From NCBI GenBank assembly GCA_040877935.1, contig JBBDNB010000027.1:1-64000 (forward strand): a stretch of DNA of 64,000 nt. The letters are read 5' to 3'. The translations under genes were made by a program, and so were the position numbers. Numbering within the stretch: the stretch's first letter is position 1; each line of letters begins with the position of its first letter. The notes beneath the pieces are model-generated. The model saw only the letters and a list, made by a program, of their open reading frames with translations, was not told the DNA's origin and ran no database searches. Shown here one piece after another: positions 16,530 to 26,209 of the stretch. This DNA comes from Chitinophagales bacterium. Lineage in GTDB: Bacteria > Bacteroidota > Bacteroidia > Chitinophagales > CAIOSU01.

Positions 16530-17141
16530 ATGAAGATTTTTTGCGTAGGTAGAAATTATGTGCAACATGCACAAGAACTGAACAATCCACTGCCTGAAAA
16601 GCCGGTGATTTTCATGAAAGCACCCACTGCCATTTTAAAAAACAAACAGCCTTTTTTCTATCCCGATTTTTCAAAAGACATCCATTTTGAAGGGGAACTG
16701 GTGCTAAAAATAAAAAGAAACGGAAAGTCCATCCAGGAAAAATTCGCTGAAAAATACATTGAATCCTTTAGCCTGGGCATTGATTTTACAGCGCGCGATA
16801 TTCAAAATGAACTAAAAGAAAAAGGCCTGCCCTGGGAGCTGGCCAAGTCCTTTGACGGAGCTGCCGCCATTGGTGATTTTGTGCCTTTTGGAAACCTTGA
16901 AAGATTAAGTAAAAGTACTTTTCAGATTTTCAAAAATGATGAATTGGTTCAAGAAGGGCTTCCAGAACAAATGATATTTTCCATTCCGCAGCTCATTGCA
17001 TTTATTTCCAATTATTTTACCCTGCAACAAGGTGATCTGATATATACAGGCACACCTGCTGGAGTTGGTCCTGTTAAAATTGGCGATAAAATCAGCGGAA
17101 AATTAGCCGAAAAAGAGCTGCTCCAAGTCGAAATCAAATAG
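16530..17141 (+). CDS. Fumarylacetoacetate hydrolase family protein
   Basis: 203-residue FAH/YcgM-type enzyme. It opens with the family pattern C-V-G-R-N-Y, has the metal-binding acidic residues in F-E-G-E-L-V-L, an arginine/aspartate motif G-I-D-F-T-A-R-D, and the C-terminal G-D-L-I-Y-T-G-T-P-A-G-V-G-P. Members hydrolyse acylpyruvates or decarboxylate oxaloacetate; substrate is not resolved here. It follows pth and may share its transcript. Confidence 0.88.
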   Translation: MKIFCVGRNYVQHAQELNNPLPEKPVIFMKAPTAILKNKQPFFYPDFSKDIHFEGELVLKIKRNGKSIQEKFAEKYIESFSLGIDFTARDIQNELKEKGLPWELAKSFDGAAAIGDFVPFGNLERLSKSTFQIFKNDELVQEGLPEQMIFSIPQLIAFISNYFTLQQGDLIYTGTPAGVGPVKIGDKISGKLAEKELLQVEIK

Positions 17142-17181
17142 GAAAGGAGCATTTCTTATCTTTAAGAAAAACATAAAAGCT

Positions 17182-19263
17182 ATGAGCCTGAAAGAAGCAG
17201 ATACTAAAATCAAGAGAAGCACACTGCTGAAAGCTTACCGGCTAATGCACACAGCCAAGGCAATGGCAGAACTCTACGAGGATAATAAAGACATTTGCAG
17301 CAAATACGTCCATGCCACTTCACGCGGGCACGAAGCTATACAGCTTGCCGTAGCAATGCAATTGAAAAAACAGGATTTTGTAGCACCCTACTACCGCGAT
17401 GATTCCATTTTGTTGGGAATTGGTTACCGCCCTTATGAACTGATGCTGCAATTGTTGGCAAAAAAAGACGATCCTTTTTCAGGTGGAAGAACTTATTATT
17501 CCCACCCAAGCTCTATCCGGGAAGATATGCCCAAAATCCCCCATCAATCATCGGCAACGGGTATGCAAGCCATTCCAACTACTGGGCTTGCGCATGGAAT
17601 AAAATACCTTGAAAATCAGGGCTTGGCCAAAAATAATGAAGAAGCACCAATTGTGGTTTGCTCACTGGGCGATGCATCTATCACTGAAGGAGAAGTTTCC
17701 GAAGCTTTTCAAATGGCAATACTTAAGGAATTGCCCATCATTTACCTGGTACAGGACAATGAATGGGATATTTCAGCTTCGGCAAAGGAAGTCAGGGCAA
17801 TGGATGCCGCGCATTATGCAAAAGGTTTTAAGGGATTGAAATGCTACAGCATCAATGGCAGTGATTTTATTGAAAGCTACAGCACTTTTAACAAGGCTAT
17901 GGAATATGTGCGCGACAAGCGCAAGCCTGTAATGCTACACGCTAAAGTACCCTTGCTCAACCACCACACATCGGGTGTGCGCAAGGAATGGTACCGATCT
18001 GAAGAAGACCTTACAGATCATGCTAAAAGAGACCCCATTCCTCATCTGAAAGATCAATTGCTTTCTTTTGATTTTACGGAACAAGAATTGAGTGAAATTG
18101 AAGCTGAAGTAAAAATTGAAGTGGCAGAAGACTATGCAGAAGCTTTAAAAGCTGTGGATCCCAAGCCGGAAGACCTACACACCCATATTTTTGCACCAAC
18201 GCCTGTTACAGGGGAAAAAGGACAGCGTTCGCCAGCCGGAGCAGAAAAAGTAGTAATGGTAGATGCCGCATTGCACGCTGTAGATGAAATTCTAAAAAAA
18301 CATCCAGAAGCACTGCTCTATGGGCAGGATGTAGGGGGAAAGCTGGGCGGTGTTTTTCGTGAAGCCGCTCTTTTGGCAAAAAAATACGGAGATCAGCGTG
18401 TTTTCAATACGCCCATTCAGGAGGCCTATATTATTGGCAGTACGGTTGGAATGTCTGCTGCCGGATGCAAACCCATTGTAGAGGTTCAGTTTGCCGATTA
18501 TATCTGGCCGGGGCTGAATCAATTGTTTACGGAAGTCAGCCGCTCCTGCTATCTTTCTGAGGGAAAATGGCCGGTTCAATCTCTAATACGTGTACCCATT
18601 GGCGCCTATGGAAGCGGTGGGCCTTATCACAGCTCCAGCGTGGAATCTGTGTTGCTTCAAATCAAAGGCATTAAAGTAGTTTACCCTTCCAATGCTGCTG
18701 ATATGAAAGGTTTGCTGAAAGCAGCTTTTTATGATCCCAATCCTGTGGTAATTCTTGAACACAAAGGGCTTTACTGGTCCAAAGTGCCCGGGACATCCGC
18801 AGCAAAAACCATAGAACCCGATGAAGATTATATCCTTCCGCTGGGCAAAGCCAATATTGCTTTAGAAGCTAATGATGAAAAGGTAAATACTGGTGAAAGC
18901 TTGTGTATCATCACCTATGGAATGGGTGTGCACTGGGCATTAAATGCTGCAAAGGATTTTGCAGGGAAAATCGAAGTTCTTGATTTGAGAAGTCTCAATC
19001 CCCTAGATGAAGAAAGCATTTATCAAAGTGTGAAACACCACAACAAATGCATCGTGCTTACGGAAGAAACACTGGCCCATTCATTTGCTGAAGCATTGGC
19101 CGGAAAAATTGCCAAAAACTGCTTTGAATTTTTAGATGCTCCGCTGGAAATTATCGGCTCCGAAAATACTCCTGCAATACCTTTGAATTCTGTATTGGAG
19201 AAGGCCATGCTGCCATCCGTGGAAAAATTAAAGCATACAATTTCTAAGCTGCTTAATTATTAG
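17182..19263 (+). CDS. Fused alpha/beta E1 component of a 2-oxoacid dehydrogenase
   Basis: 693 residues in one chain: an E1-alpha-like half (about 1-340) with a thiamine diphosphate motif starting at G163-D-A-S-I-T-E-G, and an E1-beta-like half (about 355-693) with the E-A-Y-I-I-G and Y-G-S-G-G-P-Y-H-S motifs. Branched-chain 2-oxoacid dehydrogenase E1 is the nearest assignment (inference); pyruvate or acetoin dehydrogenases are alternatives. E2 and E3 partners are not in the window. The fusion of the normally separate subunits is typical of a Bacteroidota subgroup. Confidence 0.85.
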   Translation: MSLKEADTKIKRSTLLKAYRLMHTAKAMAELYEDNKDICSKYVHATSRGHEAIQLAVAMQLKKQDFVAPYYRDDSILLGIGYRPYELMLQLLAKKDDPFSGGRTYYSHPSSIREDMPKIPHQSSATGMQAIPTTGLAHGIKYLENQGLAKNNEEAPIVVCSLGDASITEGEVSEAFQMAILKELPIIYLVQDNEWDISASAKEVRAMDAAHYAKGFKGLKCYSINGSDFIESYSTFNKAMEYVRDKRKPVMLHAKVPLLNHHTSGVRKEWYRSEEDLTDHAKRDPIPHLKDQLLSFDFTEQELSEIEAEVKIEVAEDYAEALKAVDPKPEDLHTHIFAPTPVTGEKGQRSPAGAEKVVMVDAALHAVDEILKKHPEALLYGQDVGGKLGGVFREAALLAKKYGDQRVFNTPIQEAYIIGSTVGMSAAGCKPIVEVQFADYIWPGLNQLFTEVSRSCYLSEGKWPVQSLIRVPIGAYGSGGPYHSSSVESVLLQIKGIKVVYPSNAADMKGLLKAAFYDPNPVVILEHKGLYWSKVPGTSAAKTIEPDEDYILPLGKANIALEANDEKVNTGESLCIITYGMGVHWALNAAKDFAGKIEVLDLRSLNPLDEESIYQSVKHHNKCIVLTEETLAHSFAEALAGKIAKNCFEFLDAPLEIIGSENTPAIPLNSVLEKAMLPSVEKLKHTISKLLNY

Positions 19264-19300
19264 CCTGAATTTGATAATTAATTGTGCTCAGGTTATTAGC
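19262..19300. repeat. Short palindromic element downstream of the E1 gene
   Basis: The left arm AGCCTGAATTTGATAATTA (19262-19280) and the right arm, read on the other strand as TAATAACCTGAGCACAAT (19281-19298), belong to the same family as 1467-1532 and 12101-12122. It starts within the E1 stop codon and precedes the metK promoter. Confidence 0.5.
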
Positions 19301-19309
19301 ATATTTTCC

Positions 19310-19317
19310 TATTTTTG
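19310..19317 (+). promoter_or_regulatory. -7 box of metK
   Basis: TATTTTTG matches TAnnTTTG, 23 bases ahead of the metK ATG. No SAM-riboswitch fold was recognised in the 77-bp gap. Confidence 0.45.
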
Positions 19318-19340
19318 ACGCTCATTAAAACAAATTTCAA

Positions 19341-20630
19341 ATGCCATACTTTTTTACTTCCGAATCCGTATCGGAAGGACACCCCGATAAAGTTTCCGAT
19401 CAAATATCAGATGCCCTTGTAGATCATTTCATTGCTTTTGACCCCGACTCAAAAGTAGCTTGTGAAACACTGGTTACAACCGGGCAGGTGATGCTTGCCG
19501 GAGAGGTAAAATCCAATACTTATCTCGATGTGCAAAAAATTGCAAGGGATGTAATTGAAAAAATCGGTTACACCAAGTCGGAATATATGTTTGAAGCCCA
19601 ATCCTGTGGAATTTTGTCGGCCATTCACGAACAATCATCCGACATCAACCAAGGTGTAGATCGAGGCAACCCAGAAGAGCAGGGAGCAGGCGACCAGGGG
19701 ATGATGTTTGGTTATGCCACCAAAGAAACCAAAAGCTATATGCCTTTGGCACTTGATCTTTCACATAAATTATTGAAAGAACTGGCAAGGTTGAGAAGGG
19801 AAAATAAAGAGATTGGCTATTTGGCACCCGATTCGAAAGCACAAGTTACCATTGAATACAGCGATGACAATCAACCCATTCGCATTCATACCATTGTGGT
19901 TTCTACACAGCATGATGAATTTGTAAAAGCAAAAGACAATTCCTCAAAAGCAAGCAAAGAGGCTGAAAAAGAAATGCTGGAAAAAATCAGCTCAGATATT
20001 ATCAATATTTTGATTCCCCGTGTGAAAGCACAATTGAAACCCGAATTGCAGAAATTATTTACCGATGATATCATTTATCACGTCAATCCTACTGGAAAAT
20101 TCGTTATCGGAGGTCCCCATGGCGATACCGGATTGACCGGAAGAAAGATCATCGTAGATACATACGGAGGTAAAGGCGGACATGGTGGAGGAGCTTTTTC
20201 AGGAAAAGACCCTTCCAAAGTGGATCGCTCGGCTGCCTATGCTACCCGACATATTGCCAAAAACCTGGTAGCTGCCGGAGTTTGCGATGAAGTATTGGTT
20301 CAGGTTTCCTATGCCATTGGAGTGGCAGAGCCTATGAGTATTTTTGTAAATACTTATGGTACAGCCAAGGTCAATAAAACCGACAGTGAAATTGCGCGTA
20401 TAGTGGAGAAAATTTTCGATATGCGCCCTTATGCCATTGAACAAAGGCTGAAACTTAGAAATCCCATTTACTCAGAAACTGCAGCATACGGACACATGGG
20501 CAGAAAATCTGAAATTGTGAAAAAGAGTTTTTTCTCTTATGATGGGAAAGAACATATTCGCGAAGTTGAGCTCTTTACCTGGGAAAAACTCGATTATGTC
20601 GGTCAGGTGAAAGCTGCCTTTGGTTTGTGA
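19341..20630 (+). CDS. metK: S-adenosylmethionine synthetase
   Basis: 429-residue methionine adenosyltransferase, forming SAM from methionine and [16 protein letters not shown] (ATP/Mg site), [10 protein letters not shown] hexapeptide region and the phosphate loop [12 protein letters not shown] are present. Length is in the longer Bacteroidota range. A 34-bp copy of its 3' end recurs 219 bp downstream. Confidence 0.97.
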   Translation: MPYFFTSESVSEGHPDKVSDQISDALVDHFIAFDPDSKVACETLVTTGQVMLAGEVKSNTYLDVQKIARDVIEKIGYTKSEYMFEAQSCGILSAIHEQSSDINQGVDRGNPEEQGAGDQGMMFGYATKETKSYMPLALDLSHKLLKELARLRRENKEIGYLAPDSKAQVTIEYSDDNQPIRIHTIVVSTQHDEFVKAKDNSSKASKEAEKEMLEKISSDIINILIPRVKAQLKPELQKLFTDDIIYHVNPTGKFVIGGPHGDTGLTGRKIIVDTYGGKGGHGGGAFSGKDPSKVDRSAAYATRHIAKNLVAAGVCDEVLVQVSYAIGVAEPMSIFVNTYGTAKVNKTDSEIARIVEKIFDMRPYAIEQRLKLRNPIYSETAAYGHMGRKSEIVKKSFFSYDGKEHIREVELFTWEKLDYVGQVKAAFGL

Positions 20631-20860
20631 TCATATAATTTGCTACGAGAGACAATATGGTTTATAGGTTAAACCGTTTTAGGGGGTATGGTTGGGTTAT
20701 CAACTACAAACTTTTGAACAAACTGTCTGACGGTTTGTAACTTAATAGTTATTATGTTTATACAAAGGTTTGGACTTTATTAAGCGCATAGCCGTGTAAA
20801 TACACTAACCGTCTGACAGGTTCTGATGAAGGCAGCCTTTGATTTGTGATCATATAATTT
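20608..20860. repeat. Direct repeat of the metK 3' end flanking a 185-bp intergenic insert
   Basis: The segment 20608-20641 (end of metK plus 11 bases past the stop) recurs at 20827-20860 with 3 differences in 34 positions. Between them lie related motifs GTCTGACGGTTTG (about 20731) and CGTCTGACAGGTTC (about 20809). No gene is visible in the 316-bp gap between metK and tyrS; this looks like a tandem duplication or target-site copy with an inserted or eroded segment. Confidence 0.7.
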
Positions 20861-20922
20861 ACCGAAACATTACAATTGAAGCCCATTATTGGCATTGCCT
20901 TCTGCAATTGCAATAGGCTCAG

Positions 20923-20930
20923 TATATTTG
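20923..20930 (+). promoter_or_regulatory. -7 box of tyrS
   Basis: TATATTTG fits TAnnTTTG, 16 bases before the tyrS start; it follows the metK-end repeat copy. Confidence 0.5.
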
Positions 20931-20946
20931 CAAAAAAACCAGATAA

Positions 20947-22224
20947 ATGGAAACTTTTATTGAGGAGCTGAAATGGCGCGGCCTTTACTTTGATGCGATT
21001 GAAAACACGGACAAACATTTATCCGATGCCAAAAGGGTGGGCTATATTGGTTTTGACCCTACAGCTCCATCCCTGGGAATAGGAAACTTGGTGCAGGTTA
21101 TTTTGCTGCGCCATTTCCAAAATGCTGGGCATCAGCCCATTGCATTGATAGGTGGCGCAACTGGAATGATTGGTGACCCATCCGGAAAATCGGATGAAAG
21201 AAAGTTGCAAAGCACCGAGCAGATTGAATTCAATATTAAAAAAATAAAATCGCAGTTAGGAAAATTCCTTGATTTTAAAGGGCAAAACCCTGTTATTCTG
21301 GCGAATAATTACGATTGGTATTCAGGAATGGGCGTGCTTGATTTTCTGCGCGATGTGGGAAAATTACTTACCGTCAATTATATGTCGGCCAAAGATTCAG
21401 TGAAAAGCAGATTGGAAACAGGCATTTCCTTTACCGAATTTTCCTACCAATTGTTGCAGGGCTACGATTTTCACGTGCTGAACAACAAATTCAATTGCAG
21501 TGTGCAGCTGGGCGGCTCCGATCAATGGGGCAATATCACTACAGGAATAGAAATCATTCGCAGGGTAAGCGGAAAAGAAGCCTACGGCATTACCAGTCCG
21601 CTGGTGACCAAAGCCGATGGCTCTAAATTCGGCAAATCGGAAAAAGGGAATATTTACCTCGACCGGGAAATGACCAGTCCCTATGCTTTTTACCAGTTTT
21701 GGCTGAATTGCAGTGATGAGGACGCCCGCAATTTTATCAAGATATTCACCTTTAGGGAAAAGGAGGAAATTGAAAAGCTAATTGCCCAACATGAGGAAGC
21801 ACCCCATAAAAGATTACTGCAAAATATTTTGGCAGAAGACCTGACCTTAATGGTGCACTCACAGGAAGATTTGGATTTGGCAAAAAAAGCCTCGGAAATC
21901 CTTTTTGGAAAAGCCACCAAAGCGACTTTTGAGGGTGTTAGCGAAGAACAGTTGGATGAAATCCTGACGGGTGTCCCCAAGTTTGATATTGCCAGAACTG
22001 ACTTGGAACAAGGTGTTCCCCTTTTTGATTTTCTGGCTGCTAAAACGGGCATATTCGCCTCCAATGGTGAAATACGCAGAGCCATCAAAGGCAATGCGCT
22101 GCAAATCAACAAGGAACGCATTCAAGATGAACAGATTAGTATTGACACTTCTTACCTCATCAACGATCGCTACCTGATCGTGCAAAATGGCAAGAAGAAA
22201 TATTTTATTGTAAGGGCGGTTTAA
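20947..22224 (+). CDS. tyrS: Tyrosyl-tRNA synthetase
   Basis: 425-residue class I synthetase with an S4-like RNA-binding domain at the C-terminus (about 345-425). Conserved sites include G-F-D-P-T-A, G-G-A-T-G-M-I-G-D-P-S-G-K, the tyrosine pocket S-Y-Q-L-L-Q-G-Y-D, Q-L-G-G-S-D-Q-W-G-N and a K-F-G-K-S signature. The HIGH box reads G44-I-G-N47, so both usual histidines are changed; N at the last position is common, G at the first is not in the examples I recall. Confidence 0.95.
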   Translation: METFIEELKWRGLYFDAIENTDKHLSDAKRVGYIGFDPTAPSLGIGNLVQVILLRHFQNAGHQPIALIGGATGMIGDPSGKSDERKLQSTEQIEFNIKKIKSQLGKFLDFKGQNPVILANNYDWYSGMGVLDFLRDVGKLLTVNYMSAKDSVKSRLETGISFTEFSYQLLQGYDFHVLNNKFNCSVQLGGSDQWGNITTGIEIIRRVSGKEAYGITSPLVTKADGSKFGKSEKGNIYLDREMTSPYAFYQFWLNCSDEDARNFIKIFTFREKEEIEKLIAQHEEAPHKRLLQNILAEDLTLMVHSQEDLDLAKKASEILFGKATKATFEGVSEEQLDEILTGVPKFDIARTDLEQGVPLFDFLAAKTGIFASNGEIRRAIKGNALQINKERIQDEQISIDTSYLINDRYLIVQNGKKKYFIVRAV

Positions 22225-22383
22225 TCTATCGGTATTGCTTCACAAAAAATGAGCTCCTTAAACGCAAAGGCCAACAAGACTCATGAACAATGAAGAAAGT
22301 GTTTCGTTAGAGCCTTCATGATCACTATTTTTATTTCAGGTGAAATTTACTTAATGTTAATGTTTTGTTTTGAATAGAGCAAA

Positions 22384-23535
22384 ATGAGGCAGCATATTAT
22401 ATTATTTATTGTTACTTTGTTCTGTTTCCCGTTTGCAGAGGTAAGTGCACAGGACAAGCCGGTTGTAGATCTTGGCGGGGCACTTAGGTTCAACTATAAT
22501 ATGTCATCCTGGAAATCTGCTCAGCAAAAACGCGGGGGAGATTTTGGATATGACATTTTCAGAATCAATGCAGAAGTAAAGTACAAAGGAGTTTATCTAA
22601 ATGCAGAATACCGGCTATACTCCAGAGCCTTTGGTGGAGGCGTGCTCAAGCAGGGCTGGATAGGGTATCCCTTTAAAGAAAATCATGAAATACAGCTCGG
22701 CTTAGCCCAGGTTCCTTTTGGCATTCAGCGCTATAATTCACACAATTGGTTTTTTAGCCTTGCCTATTATTTTGGGCTGGAAGACGACCACGATATGGGC
22801 TTGAAATATATCTATAAAAATGAAAAAATAGATTTTCATTTTGCCTATTTCAAAGGCGCTGAAGAGCTGAGCTTTGGCAATAAAAGTGAACACAGTTTTA
22901 GTCGCTACTCTTATGATGTGGTTGGTCGAAATAAAGAAGCCAATCAATTGAATGGCAAGTTTGTGTATAAACTAGGTGATAAGGTGAAAAACAAACTGGG
23001 AATTTCGGGGCAATATGGTGGCCTTTTTAATCTTGATACCGAAAAATACGGCAACCACTATGCCTTTGCCGGACATTACGAAATGGATTATAAATCGTGG
23101 AATATAAAAGCACAGGCGATATATTGCAGTCACAATCCTGCAAATGCCGATGGAGAGCTAAGAGATCGTGTAACAATGGCCGCTTATGGATTTCCATATG
23201 AGGTAGCTGCAAATTTTGCCCTCTACACTTTAGGCGTTTCCAAAACAATTCCCGTAAACTGGGGATCCATCTCAAGCCTTCAGTTTTACAACGATTTTTC
23301 TTTCATGGACAAAGACAAATCAGACTTTGAAGATTCATTTATGAATGTAACCGGCATTTTGGTTTCAGCCGGAAATGTTTATACCTATATTGATTATGCA
23401 GCAGGCTATAATCACTCTTGGCTGGGTGGAAATTTTGTAGATGATTTTTCTGTAGGAAACTCTGATGCAAAATGGGAAGCCCGCTTCAATATCAATTTTG
23501 GCTATTACTTTTTAACAGATAATAAATCGAGGTAA
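22384..23535 (+). CDS. Porin-like outer membrane beta-barrel protein
   Basis: 383 residues, signal peptide to about S-A-Q (residue 23), then regularly alternating aromatic beta strands with a G-G-A-L-R-F-N-Y-N opening and N-F-G-Y-Y-F-L-T ending, as in 16-18-strand bacterial porins of the phosphate-selective-porin superfamily. It starts a cluster with a BCCT transporter 27 bp downstream, so it probably supplies outer membrane passage for the same solute (inference). Substrate unknown. Confidence 0.7.
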   Translation: MRQHIILFIVTLFCFPFAEVSAQDKPVVDLGGALRFNYNMSSWKSAQQKRGGDFGYDIFRINAEVKYKGVYLNAEYRLYSRAFGGGVLKQGWIGYPFKENHEIQLGLAQVPFGIQRYNSHNWFFSLAYYFGLEDDHDMGLKYIYKNEKIDFHFAYFKGAEELSFGNKSEHSFSRYSYDVVGRNKEANQLNGKFVYKLGDKVKNKLGISGQYGGLFNLDTEKYGNHYAFAGHYEMDYKSWNIKAQAIYCSHNPANADGELRDRVTMAAYGFPYEVAANFALYTLGVSKTIPVNWGSISSLQFYNDFSFMDKDKSDFEDSFMNVTGILVSAGNVYTYIDYAAGYNHSWLGGNFVDDFSVGNSDAKWEARFNINFGYYFLTDNKSR

Positions 23536-23562
23536 GGCCAATTTTAATTAAAAAATCAGCTT

Positions 23563-25164
23563 ATGGCTAAAAAAGTAGTAAGAAGTGATGAAAAGAAATC
23601 TATATTTGGATTGCAGGTGAACGGCCCTGTTTTCTTCACTTCCTCAATTATCATTGTTTTAAGTGTAGCGCTCACTTTAATCTTCAGTGAAGATGCTGAA
23701 AAATATTTCACTTCTATTCAAGAATGGGTTTCCAATAATGGAGACTGGGTTTTCATTTTGGGTGTCAATGTTTTTCTGGTATTTATGTTTTATCTGGCAT
23801 TTAGCAAATACGGGCGATTGAAAATTGGCGGAGAGGATGCCAGGCCTGAGTTTAAAACATTATCTTGGTTTGCCATGCTTTTCAGTGCCGGTATGGGCAT
23901 TGGCCTTTTGTTTTGGAGTATTGCAGAGCCTGTTTTCCACTTCAGCAGCCCACCTTTATCTGAAGGAGGTACTGCGGAAGCAGCTCGCGAAGCAATGAAT
24001 TTTACTTTTTTGCACTGGGGTCTACATGCCTGGGGGATATACGCACTGGTAGGTCTTTCACTCGCATATTTTACTTATTCCAGAGGATTGCCACTTACCA
24101 TTCGTTCTGTATTTTATCCCTTTTTGGGCGATCGTATTTACGGTATTATAGGAGACATCATAGATATTTTTGCGGTATTGGCTACACTATTTGGTCTTGC
24201 TACATCACTGGGCTTTGGCGTGCAGCAAATAGCGGCCGGTCTGGAGCACGTCTTTGGTATAGGTAGTGGTTTGTTAACACAGGTGTCGCTGATTGGTGGC
24301 ATTACCTTAATAGCTACAGCCTCTGTAGTACTGGGTGTAGATAAAGGCGTAAAGTTTTTGAGCGAATGGAATATGCGCATTGCCATATTGCTGCTTTTAC
24401 TGGTAGTAGTAATGGGTCCCAGCATTTTTATTTTTAAAACATTTATTCAAAATACAGGCAGCTACTTGTCCAGCCTTTTAGAGATTGCCACTTGGTCGGA
24501 AAGTTATACGAATACAAGCTGGCAAAACTCCTGGACTGTTTTTTATTGGGGTTGGTGGATTGCCTGGTCTCCCTTTGTAGGAATGTTTATAGCCAGGATA
24601 TCCAAGGGGCGCAGGATTCGTGAATTTATCTTAGGTGTTCTTATCGTACCTACTTTGGTTACTTTCTTTTGGATCACTGCTTTTGGGAGTGTTTCCATAG
24701 AACAGATAATATCCGGAGATACACGCTTAATAGATGCTGTAAATGACAATGTTGCTACAGCCCTATTTGTCTTTTTAGAAAAATACCCATTTGCAATTGC
24801 TTTAAATGTCGTTGCCGTAATACTGATTGCAGGGTTTTTTGTGACTTCATCGGACTCTGGCTCTCTGGTAATCGATAGTTTAACATCTGGTGGTAAAATT
24901 GACGCACCTGTTGGGCAGCGGATTTTCTGGGCTGTTTCAGAGGGTGCCGTGGCTGCTGTTTTGCTTATAGGCGGAGGCTTGCAGGCATTGCAAACAGCCG
25001 CTATTGTTACGGGGCTGCCTTTCACACTTATCTTGATGATTATGTGCTATTCCCTTTACAAGGGATTGAAGGAGGATATGCAAAAGCACGAGAAAAAAGC
25101 ATCACAAAAAGAGGCAGAAAATTATGAAGAGATTGTTAGGAAAATTGTGAAAAAAAGAAGTTAA
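23563..25164 (+). CDS. BCCT-family betaine/choline/carnitine transporter
   Basis: 533 residues with about 12 transmembrane helices and the BCCT signature W-T-V-F-Y-W-G-W-W-I-A-W-S-P-F-V-G-M-F plus G-M-G-I-G-L-L-F-W-S. Members import compatible solutes with Na+ or H+. The C-terminus is a charged cytosolic tail, often osmosensory in this family. Lies between a porin-like gene and a universal stress protein in a likely three-gene unit. Confidence 0.93.
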   Translation: MAKKVVRSDEKKSIFGLQVNGPVFFTSSIIIVLSVALTLIFSEDAEKYFTSIQEWVSNNGDWVFILGVNVFLVFMFYLAFSKYGRLKIGGEDARPEFKTLSWFAMLFSAGMGIGLLFWSIAEPVFHFSSPPLSEGGTAEAAREAMNFTFLHWGLHAWGIYALVGLSLAYFTYSRGLPLTIRSVFYPFLGDRIYGIIGDIIDIFAVLATLFGLATSLGFGVQQIAAGLEHVFGIGSGLLTQVSLIGGITLIATASVVLGVDKGVKFLSEWNMRIAILLLLLVVVMGPSIFIFKTFIQNTGSYLSSLLEIATWSESYTNTSWQNSWTVFYWGWWIAWSPFVGMFIARISKGRRIREFILGVLIVPTLVTFFWITAFGSVSIEQIISGDTRLIDAVNDNVATALFVFLEKYPFAIALNVVAVILIAGFFVTSSDSGSLVIDSLTSGGKIDAPVGQRIFWAVSEGAVAAVLLIGGGLQALQTAAIVTGLPFTLILMIMCYSLYKGLKEDMQKHEKKASQKEAENYEEIVRKIVKKRS

Positions 25165-25184
25165 TAACAGAAAAATAAATATTT

Positions 25185-26039
25185 ATGGTAATCAAAAAAA
25201 TATTGGTAGCGCTGGATCTATCAGAAATTGATAATCGCTTGATAGAATACGCAGCTTTTTTGGCAAATGAATTAGCGCTTGAAAAAGTTTATTTCATTCA
25301 CAATATCAGAAAATATGCTATTGGCGATTTGTTTGAAGAGGAGCTAAAAGATGTCAACCTTGATGAAGTCATTGGCGATGAGCTGAATGAGCAGGTAGCC
25401 ACTGGATTTAAATCTGATACCCCTTGGGAGGTATTGATCTCTGAAGATACTTACACTGAATCGCTTATCTCATATATTGCTAATAAATACAGTATTGACC
25501 TCATGCTACTGGGCAATAAAAACAATGTGAAAGGTACTGGCCAACTTACAGGCAAATTGATCAGGATGCTGAAGTGCCCTGTACTTTCGTTACCAGCCAG
25601 CTCGCCCATTAAATTAGAGCAAGTATGGGTTGGAACTGATTTTTCCACTGCATCTGAAAAGTCTTTTCGATATGCCTTTGAATTAAGCAAAGAAATACCG
25701 CTTAAACTATCCGCAGTGCATGTGTACAATCTTCCTCTGCAATTTGCGCCCTATGTACCACAGGAATCGATGGTGCTAAAGGTAGAAAAGCACGTGCAGG
25801 AGAAATTCAGTCGTTTCATTAAGCGATTGAAATACGATAAAGAGATAAAACCTGTAATCATTCCAGGCAGGGATGCCACCATCGCTGAAAAAATCATAGA
25901 AAAAGCAAATCGCTCGGGAGTGGATTTACTCATAGTGAGTGATAAAGGAGAAAATACTTTTTCGCACCTAATAATAGGTAGTGTGGCAGATGATCTGTTT
26001 GATCAGGAATTAAATGTTCCTTTAATGATCGTAAAATGA
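25185..26039 (+). CDS. Tandem universal stress protein (two UspA domains)
   Basis: 284 residues containing two UspA folds (about 1-140 and 145-284). Each starts with a K-I-L-V-A-L-D-L-S or V-W-V-G-T-D-F-S type strand; the second ends near S-D-K-G-E-N-T-F-S-H-L-I-I-G-S-V-A-D, resembling the nucleotide-binding G-S-x-A motif. It follows the BCCT gene by 20 bp, suggesting a stress- or osmolyte-linked regulatory role. Confidence 0.88.
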   Translation: MVIKKILVALDLSEIDNRLIEYAAFLANELALEKVYFIHNIRKYAIGDLFEEELKDVNLDEVIGDELNEQVATGFKSDTPWEVLISEDTYTESLISYIANKYSIDLMLLGNKNNVKGTGQLTGKLIRMLKCPVLSLPASSPIKLEQVWVGTDFSTASEKSFRYAFELSKEIPLKLSAVHVYNLPLQFAPYVPQESMVLKVEKHVQEKFSRFIKRLKYDKEIKPVIIPGRDATIAEKIIEKANRSGVDLLIVSDKGENTFSHLIIGSVADDLFDQELNVPLMIVK

Positions 26040-26209
26040 TATAGCGACCCCCTTGCACGACAGGGCAATTGTTTTGGTGTGATTTTAAGCTATGATCTTA
26101 ACTGCTGTAAGCAGTAATTCCCTAATGTATCAGGCTCGCAGCAATATTCTTTCGCTCATTATCGCTATTTTTGACCTTAATTAAAAGCATCGCTTTAGTA
26201 GATATATTT

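Noticed and set aside
19264-19340. SAM riboswitch upstream of metK
   Set aside because: The 77-bp gap holds only a short palindrome and a promoter box; none of the conserved SAM-I/II/III cores was seen.
20758-21018. Minus-strand frame of 86 codons across the metK-tyrS gap
   Set aside because: It covers the duplicated repeat and overlaps the tyrS start; the translation has no family pattern.
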